Source of the DNA: Micromonospora sp. C31
GTDB taxonomy: Bacteria > Actinomycetota > Actinomycetes > Mycobacteriales > Micromonosporaceae
Direction of reading: 5' to 3'
NCBI RefSeq assembly: GCF_018070575.1
Contig: NZ_JAGPXN010000019.1
Span: 1 to 64,000 of the forward strand
Length of the DNA: 64,000 nt
Shown here one piece after another: positions 16,686-25,128 of the stretch (the stretch's first letter is position 1; each line of letters begins with the position of its first letter). The notes beneath the pieces were generated by a model. It was given only the letters and a program-made list of their open reading frames with translations. It did no database searches and was not told where the DNA came from. The translations under genes and the position numbers were made by a program.

Positions 16686-17300
16686 TCACTGCGGTACGGC
16701 GAAAACCGTCTCCGCGACGTTGCCGCTGTAGCAGGTGGTGGTGGCGACGTTGGGAGCGGTGACGACCTGGGTGCCGGTGACGATGTATCCCACGCCGGTC
16801 TGAAGGTTGCGGCACTGGATCTTGACCTTGTACGAACCGGTGTCGCACTGCACCCGTCCGCGCCCGTAGTAGTGGCTGCTGCCCTGGTGGACCCACTCGA
16901 TCCACGGCGCGCAGCCGGTGACGCCGGTCGCCGGCGGATCCTGCACGGCGAAGACGGCCTCCGCGACGTTGCCGCTGTAGCAGGTGGTGGTGGCCGTGCT
17001 CGGGGCGTTGACCGCCAGGCTGCCGTAGACCACGTACCCCACGCCGGTCTGCATGTTGCGACACTGGATCTTGACCTTGTAACGGCCGGTGTCGCACTGG
17101 ACGTTGCCCCGGCCGTAGTAGTGGCTGCTGCCCTGGTGGACCCACTCGATCCAGGTGACGCAGCCGGTGGGAGCGGCCTGAGCCGTCGGAGCGGACTGCG
17201 TGACCTGGGCGGGGCGAGCCGCCGGGGCCGCCTGCGCAGGAGTTGCCAGGACGGACACTCCGAGGAGGGCCGCCGCGAGCATCGAAAGGGCACGTTTCAT
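16686..17300 (-). CDS. Secreted two-repeat Cys-rich protein of unknown function
   Basis: A 204-residue protein with a signal peptide (MKRALSMLAAALLGVSVLATPAQA) and two near-identical units at about residues 46-115 and 128-203. Each unit has WIEWVHQGSSHYYGRG, VQCDTG, YKVKIQCRN, QTGVGY and TTTCYSGNVAE, with four cysteines likely forming two disulfides. The repeat suggests a binding domain (for example to a surface polymer), but I do not recognise a named family. ATG 17300 has AGGAGT upstream. Confidence 0.85.
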   Translation of the reverse strand: MKRALSMLAAALLGVSVLATPAQAAPAARPAQVTQSAPTAQAAPTGCVTWIEWVHQGSSHYYGRGNVQCDTGRYKVKIQCRNMQTGVGYVVYGSLAVNAPSTATTTCYSGNVAEAVFAVQDPPATGVTGCAPWIEWVHQGSSHYYGRGRVQCDTGSYKVKIQCRNLQTGVGYIVTGTQVVTAPNVATTTCYSGNVAETVFAVPQ

Positions 17301-17695
17301 CGAGGTGACTCCTGGTGGTCGTCAGTGCTGGGTGCGGACCGGTTCATGGTAGGAATCAACATCGACGTTAGTCGAGGCTCCGTCCGGTGGGGACGAAATT
17401 CGTCGCCGGCATCCGGGGCCGTTGAAAACCTTTCCTGGCGCCGTCGGAGTGGTGCGGCGGTGGCGCCGCGGACCGCCCGCCGCGCCGAGCGGCGGCATCA
17501 GGTTCGTCCCGCGCTGCCCGTCTCCGTGGCGATGACGGGGCGTGGTCGGACGGGTGCGCATAGTGCCAGACGCGGCGGTATGAGTCAAAGGTTATCTATC
17601 GGCATCGACGAATGGTGTTCTACGTTACCGCCACCTGTCGGTGCTCAGCACCATCCGGACGCACCCGCAGCTCCGCAACCCCGAAGGAGACCTGG
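17301..17695. other. Divergent promoter region of two secreted-protein genes
   Basis: No gene is evident. This 395-base gap separates the minus-strand two-repeat protein and the plus-strand protease, so both promoters must lie here. The AT-richer stretch 17578-17630 (GAGTCAAAGGTTATC) is the likeliest protease promoter region; I cannot assign boxes firmly. Confidence 0.4.
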
Positions 17696-19189
17696 ATGAA
17701 ACGAGTCCTTGCCGGCGCGGCGACAGCGGTGCTGTTGCCAGCCGGGCTGGCTGCCATCGCCATCGCCGGTCCCGCCAGCGCGAAGCCCGCCGGCCCGACA
17801 CCGGTCGCACCGGCCGGGGAGGCAGCCTCGCCCGAGATGCTCGCCGCCATGCAACGTGACCTGGGCCTGACCGCCGCCGCGGCTCGCGCCAGGATCACCT
17901 CCGACGACGCCGCGAGCCGTACCGAACTGGCGCTGCGTAAGCGGCTCGGCCCCACCTTCGCCGGCGCCTGGCTGGCGCCGGACGCGAAGTCGCTGGTCGT
18001 GGCCGTCACCGACAGCGTCAAGGCCGCCGAGGTGACCGCCGCCGGTGCCACCCCCAAGCTGGTGGACCGCAGCGGGAAGAAGCTCGACGCGGTCAAGGCC
18101 GGCCTGGACGCAGCGGCCGCCAAGGCGCCGGCGGCCTCGGTGCCCGGCTGGTACGTCGACGTCAAGTCCAACACCGTCGTGGTGCAGGCACGGGGCGGCA
18201 ACGCTGCCGCCAAGTCCTTCGTCAAGGCCAGCGGCGTCGACGCCTCGGCGGTACGGGTGGTCAGCACCACCGAACAGCCCCGGCTGCTCTACGACGTACG
18301 CGGCGGCGACGCCTACTACATCGGCGGTGGCCGCTGCTCGGTCGGCTTCTCCGTCAACGGCGGCTTCGTCACCGCCGGGCACTGCGGCAACACCGGTGCC
18401 GCCACGACCGGCTTCAACCGTGCCGCGCAGGGCAGCTTCCAGGGCTCCTCGTTCCCCGGCAACGACTACGCCTGGGTGGCGGTCAACTCCAACTGGACCC
18501 CGCAGCCCTGGGTCAACAACTACGCCGGCGGCAACGTGACCGTCGCCGGCTCCACCGTGGCCGCGATCGGCTCGGCCATCTGCCGCTCCGGCTCGACCAC
18601 CGGCTGGCGCTGCGGCACCGTGCAGGCCTACAACCAGACGGTGAACTACGCGGAGGGCTCCGTCTCCGGCCTGACCCGCACCAACGCGTGCGCCGAGCCG
18701 GGTGACTCCGGCGGGTCCTGGCTCAGCGGCCAGCAGGCGCAGGGCGTCACCTCCGGCGGCTCCGGCAACTGCACCTCCGGCGGCACCACCTACTTCCAGC
18801 CGGTCAACGAGATCCTCTCCGCGTACGGCCGGACGCTGGTGACCAGCGGCGGCGGCAACCCGCCCCCGCCGCCGACCGGCTGCAGCGGCTACGAGTTCTC
18901 CGTGACCGGTTCGCTGTCCAGCGGCGGCAGCGCCTACCAGCCGAACGGCAGCTACTACTACTCGTCGACCTCCGGCACCCACAAGGGCTGCCTCGACGGC
19001 CCGACCGGTACCGACTTCGACCTCTACCTGCAGAAGTGGAACGGCAGCGGTTGGAGCGTGGTGGCGCAGGGTGCCACGGCTGCGGCCGACGAGACCGTCT
19101 CCTACAACGGCACGGCCGGCTACTACCGCTGGCGGGTGCACGCCTACAGCGGCTCCGGCAGCTACTCCCTCGGCTACAGCAACCCCTGA
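17696..19189 (+). CDS. Secreted trypsin-like serine protease (streptogrisin type, S1E)
   Basis: A 497-residue pre-pro-protease. The signal peptide is at residues 1-~30 (ending GPASA). An alpha-lytic-type pro-domain, needed for folding, runs to ~200. The mature protease has catalytic His229 (TAGHCG), Asp257 (GNDYAW) and Ser338 (EPGDSGGSW). After a short PPPPPT linker, a C-terminal ~95-residue beta-rich module (CSGYEFSVTGSL ... YRWRVHAYSGSGSYSLGY) resembles pre-peptidase C-terminal/jelly-roll secretion or binding domains. ATG 17696 has AAGGAGA upstream. It probably degrades extracellular protein, and a role in leader cleavage of the lantibiotic is conceivable but unsupported. Confidence 0.93.
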   Translation: MKRVLAGAATAVLLPAGLAAIAIAGPASAKPAGPTPVAPAGEAASPEMLAAMQRDLGLTAAAARARITSDDAASRTELALRKRLGPTFAGAWLAPDAKSLVVAVTDSVKAAEVTAAGATPKLVDRSGKKLDAVKAGLDAAAAKAPAASVPGWYVDVKSNTVVVQARGGNAAAKSFVKASGVDASAVRVVSTTEQPRLLYDVRGGDAYYIGGGRCSVGFSVNGGFVTAGHCGNTGAATTGFNRAAQGSFQGSSFPGNDYAWVAVNSNWTPQPWVNNYAGGNVTVAGSTVAAIGSAICRSGSTTGWRCGTVQAYNQTVNYAEGSVSGLTRTNACAEPGDSGGSWLSGQQAQGVTSGGSGNCTSGGTTYFQPVNEILSAYGRTLVTSGGGNPPPPPTGCSGYEFSVTGSLSSGGSAYQPNGSYYYSSTSGTHKGCLDGPTGTDFDLYLQKWNGSGWSVVAQGATAAADETVSYNGTAGYYRWRVHAYSGSGSYSLGYSNP

Positions 19190-19198
19190 CCGATCGAC

Positions 19199-19235
19199 GG
19201 GACGCCCGCACCGCACTCCGCGGTGCGGGCGTCCC
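19199..19235 (+). terminator. Terminator of the protease gene
   Basis: GGGACGCCCGCACCGC (19199-19214) and GCGGTGCGGGCGTCCC (19220-19235) form a perfect 16-bp stem with loop ACTCC, starting 10 bases after the protease stop. Confidence 0.85.
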
Positions 19236-19358
19236 GCTGTCGCAACCGGAGAACGTACGCCGGCTCGCGGCGCAGACCCCGCCGACGTGCACACCCGGCT
19301 CGCCGCACTCACCGCGGCCCTGGGCAGCCGCCAGCGACGGTGGGCGACAATGGCGTCC

Positions 19359-19769
19359 ATGACCGATCACGCCAGCACGGTGCGCGGCCTCACCGGGGTG
19401 TACCACGCCGATGGCGGCATTCGCGGCGAGCTGGCCTACGTAGCTGGGAAGCTGCTGGGCAGGGTGCACTGCGGGCTGTGCGACGTCACCCACGGGCCGC
19501 TGTACCGCAAGCGGCAGTGGGACAGCTTCGTGGCCGGTCTCGGCGTGTCCTTCCACCTGGTGCACCTCAACGAACGCGACCCCGCCATCAGCGACGTCAG
19601 CCAAGGCGTCACTCCCTGTGTCATCGCCCACACGGACACCGGCCCGATCCTCGTGCTGGATGCCCAGCAGGTCGATGCCGCGAACGGCGACGTCGAGACG
19701 TTCGCCGACCTGCTGCGGGACGCGCTCACGCGGCACGCGCTGAGCCTGCCGACCGGCCACGACAAGTAG
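19359..19769 (+). CDS. Conserved-looking cytoplasmic protein with CxxC-type motif
   Basis: 136 residues. ATG 19359 is chosen because GACAAT ends 7 bases before it, as in a leaderless mRNA; ATG 19350 is the alternative. Features are YHADGGIRGELAYVAGKLLG, a CGLCDVTHG motif and VTPCVIAHTDTGP. The Cys/His cluster could bind metal or be redox active. There is no signal peptide or membrane segment. I do not recognise the family. Confidence 0.7.
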   Translation: MTDHASTVRGLTGVYHADGGIRGELAYVAGKLLGRVHCGLCDVTHGPLYRKRQWDSFVAGLGVSFHLVHLNERDPAISDVSQGVTPCVIAHTDTGPILVLDAQQVDAANGDVETFADLLRDALTRHALSLPTGHDK

Positions 19770-19891
19770 CGCCGGAGTCGATCCGTCGACCAGTCGTACC
19801 GGTCCGCGATCGGCTCTGCCCGTACCGTCACCTTGCACCTCGGGCTTGCCCGCCGCGGTGCCAGCGTCCCGGGAGTGGGTGCCGCGCCCGG

Positions 19892-22408
19892 TCACCTCTC
19901 GGCAGCCGGTGCCCGGGTGCGGCGTACGGCTGCCGACAGCCGCCGGGCCGCCAGTCGGGCGAGCGCCGCGCAGCCGATCCCGACGGCCAGGGAGGCGACC
20001 AGCGCCGCGCCGCGCGACCAGGGGGCGACCAGCGGCATCACCTGCCAGTGGGTGAGGTAGACGTACAGGGAGCTTCCGGCCAGCAGCGCCGCCGCCCGGT
20101 TGATGGCCCGCAGGCTCGGCAGCCTGGGGACCCAGACCAGCAGGGCGAACCCGGCGACGACCAGCGCCTCCCGCGCCGGCTGTCCGAAGAACCCGGGCAC
20201 CGTGAGCAGGGCGGCGGCCGTGACCGCGACACGCTGTGCGGTGGTGCCGGCCCGGGCGGCAGCCCAGCCGAGGGCGAACAGCCAGAACACCACGACGGCG
20301 GACGGGACGTGGCCGTACCCGGCCAGCCCCGGCAGGTCGTACCGGGTGACGAGGCCGAGCGCGGCGAGGGCGAACGGCAGCGCGAACGGCATCCGCCGCT
20401 CCAGCCGGTCCACCGCGGGCACGGCCAGCAGCGCGACCGCGGCGAGCAGGACGTAGACCAGCCCCTCGACGAACCAGAAGTGCCACTCGGTGGGCCCGTC
20501 GTGCGGCCCGAGGATGCTGTTGAGCAGCAGCACGTTGGTGATCGTGTAGTCGCCGGTGACCGCGCCGGCCGCGGCTATCCAGAGCACGGCCGGCAGCACC
20601 ACCCGGGCGACCGCGCGTCCGGCGGCGCGCAGCCGGTCCCGGCGGGGCGCGTCGGTCAGCTGGAACCGGGCGAAGTTGAACCCGGCGACCGCGAGCAGCA
20701 GGTGGGCGCCACCCTTGACGGTGAACAGGGGGATGTGCGAGCCGACGATCACGACGATGGCCATCGCCCGCAGCGCCACGCTCGTCTCCAGCACGGCGGC
20801 GCGGCGGCGCGGCGCGTCGGGCGCGGGCCGGCGCAGGTCCCGGATCGCGGTGGTGTGCCAGTCGGCGGGCAGCCCGCCCAGGACCTCCTCCAGCCGGACG
20901 GACATCTCCACGTACGACAGGGAGTCGCCGCCGAGGGAGACGAAGCTGTCGTCGGGGGTGACGCCGGCGACGTCGAGCACCCGCTCGTACAGCCGGCACA
21001 GGTCGGCCCCGGCGGCGGGCGGCAAGTCGGTGGAGAGCGCGAGCAGGGCGAGCCGGTCGGGCTTGCCGTTGCCGAGCCGGGGCAGCTCGGCCAGCACGTG
21101 TACCCGCACGGTCCGTTGTGGCAGGCCGGCCGCCGCGGCGGCGAGCTGCCGGACCTGGTCTGCCTCGGCCGGTGCCTCGGCTCCCACGACCAACTCCCGG
21201 TCAGTGCCCGCGCAGCACGCCGACACGCCGGCCGCGCGCAGCCGTTCCTCCACCCGCGCCAGGTCGACGCGGAGCCCGAAGACCTTGGCGAAACCGCCGA
21301 CGCGTCCCACGATCTCCCACAGGCCGTCCGGCGCGCGGCGGGCCACATCGCCCGTGCGTAGCTCCTCGACGGTGCGGCCGAGGGCCAGGTCGGCGGGCGC
21401 CTCGGCGTAGCCGAGCATGACGTTCGGGCCGGTGTAGACCAGCTCGCCGGTGTCCGGCTCCGGCCGGTCGGGCAGTGGAGAGAGCCGGAACGCGCCGCCG
21501 GGCACGGGGACGCCGATCGCCTCGGGGCGGGTGGCGGCCAGCTGCGGCGGCAGGTACGCCATCCGGGCGGTGGCCTCCGTCTGGCCGTACATGACGTACA
21601 GGTCCCAGCCGTGCCGGCGCCCGAGGGCCGCGTAGCGGGTCACCCGCTCGGGGTCGAGCCGGCCGCCGGCCTGCGTGACGTAGCGCAGGTGCGGCAGCCG
21701 CATCTCGGCGAAGCCCACCCGGTCCAGCAGCTCGAACGTGTACGGCACGCCGGCCAGGGCGGTGCCCCGGGCCGCCCGGAACAGCTCCCAGAACCGGCCG
21801 TCGGCGACCGACAGGTCGGTGAGCAGGAGCGCGGCTCCGCGCAGCAGGTGGCTGTTGACCACCGACAGCCCGTAGCAGTAGTGCAGCGGCAGGCTGGTGG
21901 CCGCCCGGTCGGTGTCGCGGATGCCCAGGTAGCCGGCGATGGCCTCGGCGTTGGCCTGAAGGTTCGCCCGCGACAGCCGGACGAGCTTCGGCGAGCCGGT
22001 CGAACCGGAGGTGCTCAGCAGGAGGGCCAGCTCCGGGTGCAGCTCGTGCCGGCTGTCCGGGCGGCGCTCGTCCACCGTCAGCGTCCCGCCGACGCGGCGC
22101 AGCACCACGTCCGGGTCGTACGACCGGATCAGCGCGTCGGTCGCCGCGGCGTTGTCGCCGGGTGCCAGCAGCAGCGGGTGGCCACCCACGAGGGCGGCGA
22201 GGTAGGCGACCAGTTCGTCGAGCTGGTTGGCCCCCGCCAGCAGGACCAGCCGCCGGTGCGGGCCGAGGCGGGCGGCCAGCTCGTCGACCCGGCGGGCCAG
22301 GTCCCGGTAGCTGAGCCGACCGTCTGCGGTGATCACGGCGGGACGGTCGCCGTGGCCGGCCAGGGCGGCGGCGAACGGTACCGGCTCGACGGCGGGGAGC
22401 ACGCGCAT
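19892..22408 (-). CDS. Adenylation-carrier-acyltransferase 3 hybrid protein
   Basis: An 838-residue single-chain protein with three parts. Residues ~8-455 are an AMP-binding adenylation domain (core LSTSGSTGSPK, YGQTEAT, TGDVA, GNGKPDR). Residues ~465-530 are a carrier domain with phosphopantetheine Ser496 in LGGDSLSYVE. From ~555 comes a multi-helix acyltransferase 3 domain (SVALRAMAIVVIVGSH, YVYLTHWQV). The enzyme would activate a carboxylic or amino acid, load it on its own carrier and transfer it, probably at the membrane, to an unknown acceptor. An iron-box-like sequence lies 11-29 bases upstream of ATG 22408, and the divergent neighbours are an iron transporter. Siderophore or surface-polymer acylation under iron limitation is an inference. 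Confidence 0.88.
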   Translation of the reverse strand: MRVLPAVEPVPFAAALAGHGDRPAVITADGRLSYRDLARRVDELAARLGPHRRLVLLAGANQLDELVAYLAALVGGHPLLLAPGDNAAATDALIRSYDPDVVLRRVGGTLTVDERRPDSRHELHPELALLLSTSGSTGSPKLVRLSRANLQANAEAIAGYLGIRDTDRAATSLPLHYCYGLSVVNSHLLRGAALLLTDLSVADGRFWELFRAARGTALAGVPYTFELLDRVGFAEMRLPHLRYVTQAGGRLDPERVTRYAALGRRHGWDLYVMYGQTEATARMAYLPPQLAATRPEAIGVPVPGGAFRLSPLPDRPEPDTGELVYTGPNVMLGYAEAPADLALGRTVEELRTGDVARRAPDGLWEIVGRVGGFAKVFGLRVDLARVEERLRAAGVSACCAGTDRELVVGAEAPAEADQVRQLAAAAAGLPQRTVRVHVLAELPRLGNGKPDRLALLALSTDLPPAAGADLCRLYERVLDVAGVTPDDSFVSLGGDSLSYVEMSVRLEEVLGGLPADWHTTAIRDLRRPAPDAPRRRAAVLETSVALRAMAIVVIVGSHIPLFTVKGGAHLLLAVAGFNFARFQLTDAPRRDRLRAAGRAVARVVLPAVLWIAAAGAVTGDYTITNVLLLNSILGPHDGPTEWHFWFVEGLVYVLLAAVALLAVPAVDRLERRMPFALPFALAALGLVTRYDLPGLAGYGHVPSAVVVFWLFALGWAAARAGTTAQRVAVTAAALLTVPGFFGQPAREALVVAGFALLVWVPRLPSLRAINRAAALLAGSSLYVYLTHWQVMPLVAPWSRGAALVASLAVGIGCAALARLAARRLSAAVRRTRAPAAER

Positions 22409-22418
22409 GGGGCACAGG

Positions 22419-22437
22419 TTAGGGACGGCTCACCTCA
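22419..22437. promoter_or_regulatory. Iron-box-like site before the adenylation hybrid gene
   Basis: TTAGGGACGGCTCACCTCA matches the DmdR/IdeR/DtxR 19-bp consensus (TTAGGTTAGGCTAACCTAA) at 14 positions, including TTAGG, GGCT and ACCT in register. It is 11-29 bases before the start at 22408, where bound repressor would block transcription or initiation. Confidence 0.6.
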
Positions 22438-22490
22438 CTGGGAAGGCCAGGGTGACCTGGTCGGCGCGGACTTGCGCGAGAGCCCTCAGC

Positions 22491-22509
22491 TAAGGTAAGC
22501 CTTGCCTGT
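22491..22509. promoter_or_regulatory. Iron-box-like site over the iron-transporter promoter
   Basis: TAAGGTAAGCCTTGCCTGT has the DtxR-family half-sites AGGTAAG/CTTGCCT (one mismatch from symmetry). It overlaps a TAAGGT -10-like hexamer and the start region of the binding-protein gene, as expected for an Fe(II)-dependent repressor. Confidence 0.7.
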
Positions 22510-23548
22510 GCAGAAGCGTCTGAGTGTCATCCTGACCGCCACCCTGGCCGGCCTCCTCTCGCTGACGGCCTGCGGCGGCGGCGACGAGAGTGACCCGGGC
22601 AAGCCGGGCGACAAGCGGCTGACCATCTACAGCGGCCGCAGCGAGACCCTGGTGAAGCCGGTGCTGGAGAAGTTCGAGAAGTCGTCCGGGATCAAGGTCG
22701 ACGTCCGCTACGGCACCACGGCGCAGATGGCGGCCCAGCTGCTGGAAGAGGGCGAGCGCAGCCCGGCCGACGCCTTCTTGGCGCAGGACGCGGGCGCGCT
22801 CGGCGCCGTCACCAAAGCCGGTCAGCTCGCCACCCTGCCGCAGGAGGTGCTGGACCGGGTGCCGGCGGCGTACCGGGCCAGCGGCGGGCAATGGGTCGGC
22901 GTCAGCGGTCGGTCGCGGGTGCTCGCCTACAACGCCGACCAGGTCACCCAGGACCAGTTGCCCAAGTCGGTGTTCGAGCTGACCGACCCCCGGTGGAAGG
23001 GCAAGATCGGTGTGGCCCCCACCAATGGCTCGTTCCAGGCGTTCGTCACCGCGCTGCGGGTGCAGCACGGCGACGCCAGGGCGAAGGAGTTCCTGACCGG
23101 GCTGAAGGCCAACGAGCCGCAGATCCGCGACAACAACGTGCAGATCGTCGCCGACATCGACGCTGGCAAGATCGCGGCCGGGCTGGTCAACCACTACTAC
23201 GTCTACGAGATGGCCAAGGAGCGCGGCGGCGACCCGGCGACGCTCAAGGCGCGGCTGCACTTCTTCCCCGACGGAGACACCGGCGGGCTGGTCAACGCCG
23301 CCGGCATCGGCCTGCTCAAGCGGGCCGGCTCCGACCCGGACGCCCGTGCCCTGGTCGACCACCTGCTCGGCGCCGAGGCGCAGACCTATTTCGCGACCCA
23401 GACGTTCGAGTACCCGCTGGCCGCGGGCATCCCGGCCGCGCCGGGCCTGCCGCAACTGGCCGCGCTCGACGCGCCGAAGATCGACCTGAACGACCTCGAC
23501 ACGCTCGACGCGACGGTCGCGATGATCAAGGAATCGGGGCTGGCCTGA
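22508..23548 (+). CDS. Ferric iron ABC transporter substrate-binding lipoprotein
   Basis: 346 residues with a lipoprotein signal (SLTAC, lipid-modified Cys22), then a periplasmic-binding-protein type 2 domain: LTIYSGRSETLVKPVLEKFEKSSGIKVDVRYG and NNVQIVADIDAGKIAAGLVNHYYVYE. This is the Fbp/FutA iron-binding form; the YY pair near residue 235 is typical of Fe(III) ligands. GTG 22508 is taken as start, with TTG 22502 possible. It is first in a three-gene operon and probably iron-repressed through the overlapping box. Confidence 0.92.
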   Translation: MQKRLSVILTATLAGLLSLTACGGGDESDPGKPGDKRLTIYSGRSETLVKPVLEKFEKSSGIKVDVRYGTTAQMAAQLLEEGERSPADAFLAQDAGALGAVTKAGQLATLPQEVLDRVPAAYRASGGQWVGVSGRSRVLAYNADQVTQDQLPKSVFELTDPRWKGKIGVAPTNGSFQAFVTALRVQHGDARAKEFLTGLKANEPQIRDNNVQIVADIDAGKIAAGLVNHYYVYEMAKERGGDPATLKARLHFFPDGDTGGLVNAAGIGLLKRAGSDPDARALVDHLLGAEAQTYFATQTFEYPLAAGIPAAPGLPQLAALDAPKIDLNDLDTLDATVAMIKESGLA

Positions 23549-23580
23549 ACGGGGTCCTCGCTGGTGACCGCCGGGCCCGC

Positions 23581-25128
23581 ATGCGGGCCCGACGGTCACC
23601 GCGCCGCGTGCTGCCCCGGCCCGGCCTGACCGTCGCGTCGGCCGCCGCCGTCGCGGTCGCGCTGCTGCCCCTGGTCTATCTGGCAGTACGGGCCGGCGAG
23701 GCGGGCTGGGACCGGCTCACCACCGAACTGCTCACGGAGCGGCTCGCCGTGCTCGCCGGCCGCAGCCTGGCCCTGGCCGCCGTGGTCACCGCCGCGTGCA
23801 CGGTCCTCGGGGTCGGCGCCGCGTTACTCGTCGCCCGCACCGACCTGCCCGGCCGTCGCGCGTTCGGCGTCGTCGCCGCGCTGCCGCTGGCCGTGCCCAC
23901 GTACGTCGCCGGGTTCGCCTGGATCGCCACCGTGGACGGGTTCGCCGGCTTCTGGGCGGCGGCGTTGCTGCTCACCGTCTGTTCCTACCCGTACGTCTTC
24001 CTGCCGGCCGTCGCCGCGCTCACCCGCGCCGACCCCGGGCAGGAGGAGGTGTCCCGGTCCCTGGGCCGCGGTCCCTGGGCAACCCTGCTCGGGGTCACCC
24101 TGCGCCAGATCCGGCCGGCCGTCGCCGCCGGTGCGCTGCTGGTCGCCCTGTACGTGCTTTCCGATTTCGGTGCGGTCTCCCTCGTCCAGGTCGACACCTT
24201 CACCCGGGCCATCTTCACCGCGTTCAACCTCGGCTTCGACCGCACCGGCGCGTTGGTGCTCTCCACGGTCCTGGTCGTCCTCACGGTGCTGCTGATCGGC
24301 GCCGAGCTGACCACCCGCACCCGCGACGCCCGGTACGCCAGCACCGCTGTCCGGCCACCCGTCCGGTTGGGGCTGGGCCGGTGGCGGTGGCCGGCCGTGA
24401 CCGCCCTGCTCGCGGTCCTGGCGCTGGCCCTCGGCGTACCGGCAGTCGGGCTGGCCCGCTGGCTCGCCGCCGGGGTGTCCCGCCCCGGCTCGCTGGCCGA
24501 GATCGCGGCGGCCGCCGGCGGGTCGCTGTCGGTGTCGCTCGCCGGCGCAGCGTTCACCATGCTGCTGGCCCTGCCGCTGGGGCTGCTCGCCGCCCGCGCC
24601 CCCGGCCCGGTGACCACCCTGCTGGAACGGCTCACCTACGTCGCGCACGCCCTGCCCGGCGTGGTGATCGGCCTGTCCCTGGTCTTCTTCGCCGTCAACG
24701 TGGCGTACCCGCTCTACCAGAGCCGATGGCTGCTGGCGCTCGCGTACGCGACGCTGTTCCTGCCCCTCGCGGTGGGCGCGGTCGCGTCCGCCGCCGCGCA
24801 GAGCCCGCCCGCCGTCGAGGAGGCCGCCCGGTCGCTGGGTCGGGGACCGTTCGCGGTGTTCCGCACGGTCACCCTGCCGCTGACCCTGCCCGGCATCGGC
24901 GCCGGCGCGGCGCTGACGTTCCTCACCTGCATGAAGGAACTCCCGGCCACGCTGCTGCTGCGGCCCACGGGGATGGACACCCTGGCCACCGAGCTGTGGA
25001 CGCACACCTCGACCGCCGCGTACGCCGCCGCGGCGCCGTACGCGGCCATCCTCGTAGTGCTCGCCGCCGTGCCCACCTGGCTGCTCGCGGCCCGCACCGG
25101 ACTCACCGATCCCGGAGGCACCCGATGA
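23581..25128 (+). CDS. Ferric iron ABC transporter permease (FbpB type)
   Basis: A 515-residue fused permease with about twelve helices and two binding-protein-dependent transport domains. Each has an EAA-like cytoplasmic loop (EEVSRSLGRGPWATLLGVTL in the first half, VEEAARSLGRGPFAVFRTVTLPL in the second). The start is ATG 23581, 32 bases after the binding-protein stop. Its stop overlaps the ATPase start (ATGA). It forms the membrane channel for iron released by the lipoprotein. Confidence 0.92.
   Translation: MRARRSPRRVLPRPGLTVASAAAVAVALLPLVYLAVRAGEAGWDRLTTELLTERLAVLAGRSLALAAVVTAACTVLGVGAALLVARTDLPGRRAFGVVAALPLAVPTYVAGFAWIATVDGFAGFWAAALLLTVCSYPYVFLPAVAALTRADPGQEEVSRSLGRGPWATLLGVTLRQIRPAVAAGALLVALYVLSDFGAVSLVQVDTFTRAIFTAFNLGFDRTGALVLSTVLVVLTVLLIGAELTTRTRDARYASTAVRPPVRLGLGRWRWPAVTALLAVLALALGVPAVGLARWLAAGVSRPGSLAEIAAAAGGSLSVSLAGAAFTMLLALPLGLLAARAPGPVTTLLERLTYVAHALPGVVIGLSLVFFAVNVAYPLYQSRWLLALAYATLFLPLAVGAVASAAAQSPPAVEEAARSLGRGPFAVFRTVTLPLTLPGIGAGAALTFLTCMKELPATLLLRPTGMDTLATELWTHTSTAAYAAAAPYAAILVVLAAVPTWLLAARTGLTDPGGTR

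Noticed and set aside
17696..19189. Secreted protease as the dedicated lantibiotic leader protease
   Set aside because: It is outside the cluster, separated by scar sequence and a TetR operon, and has the standard layout of a general streptogrisin.
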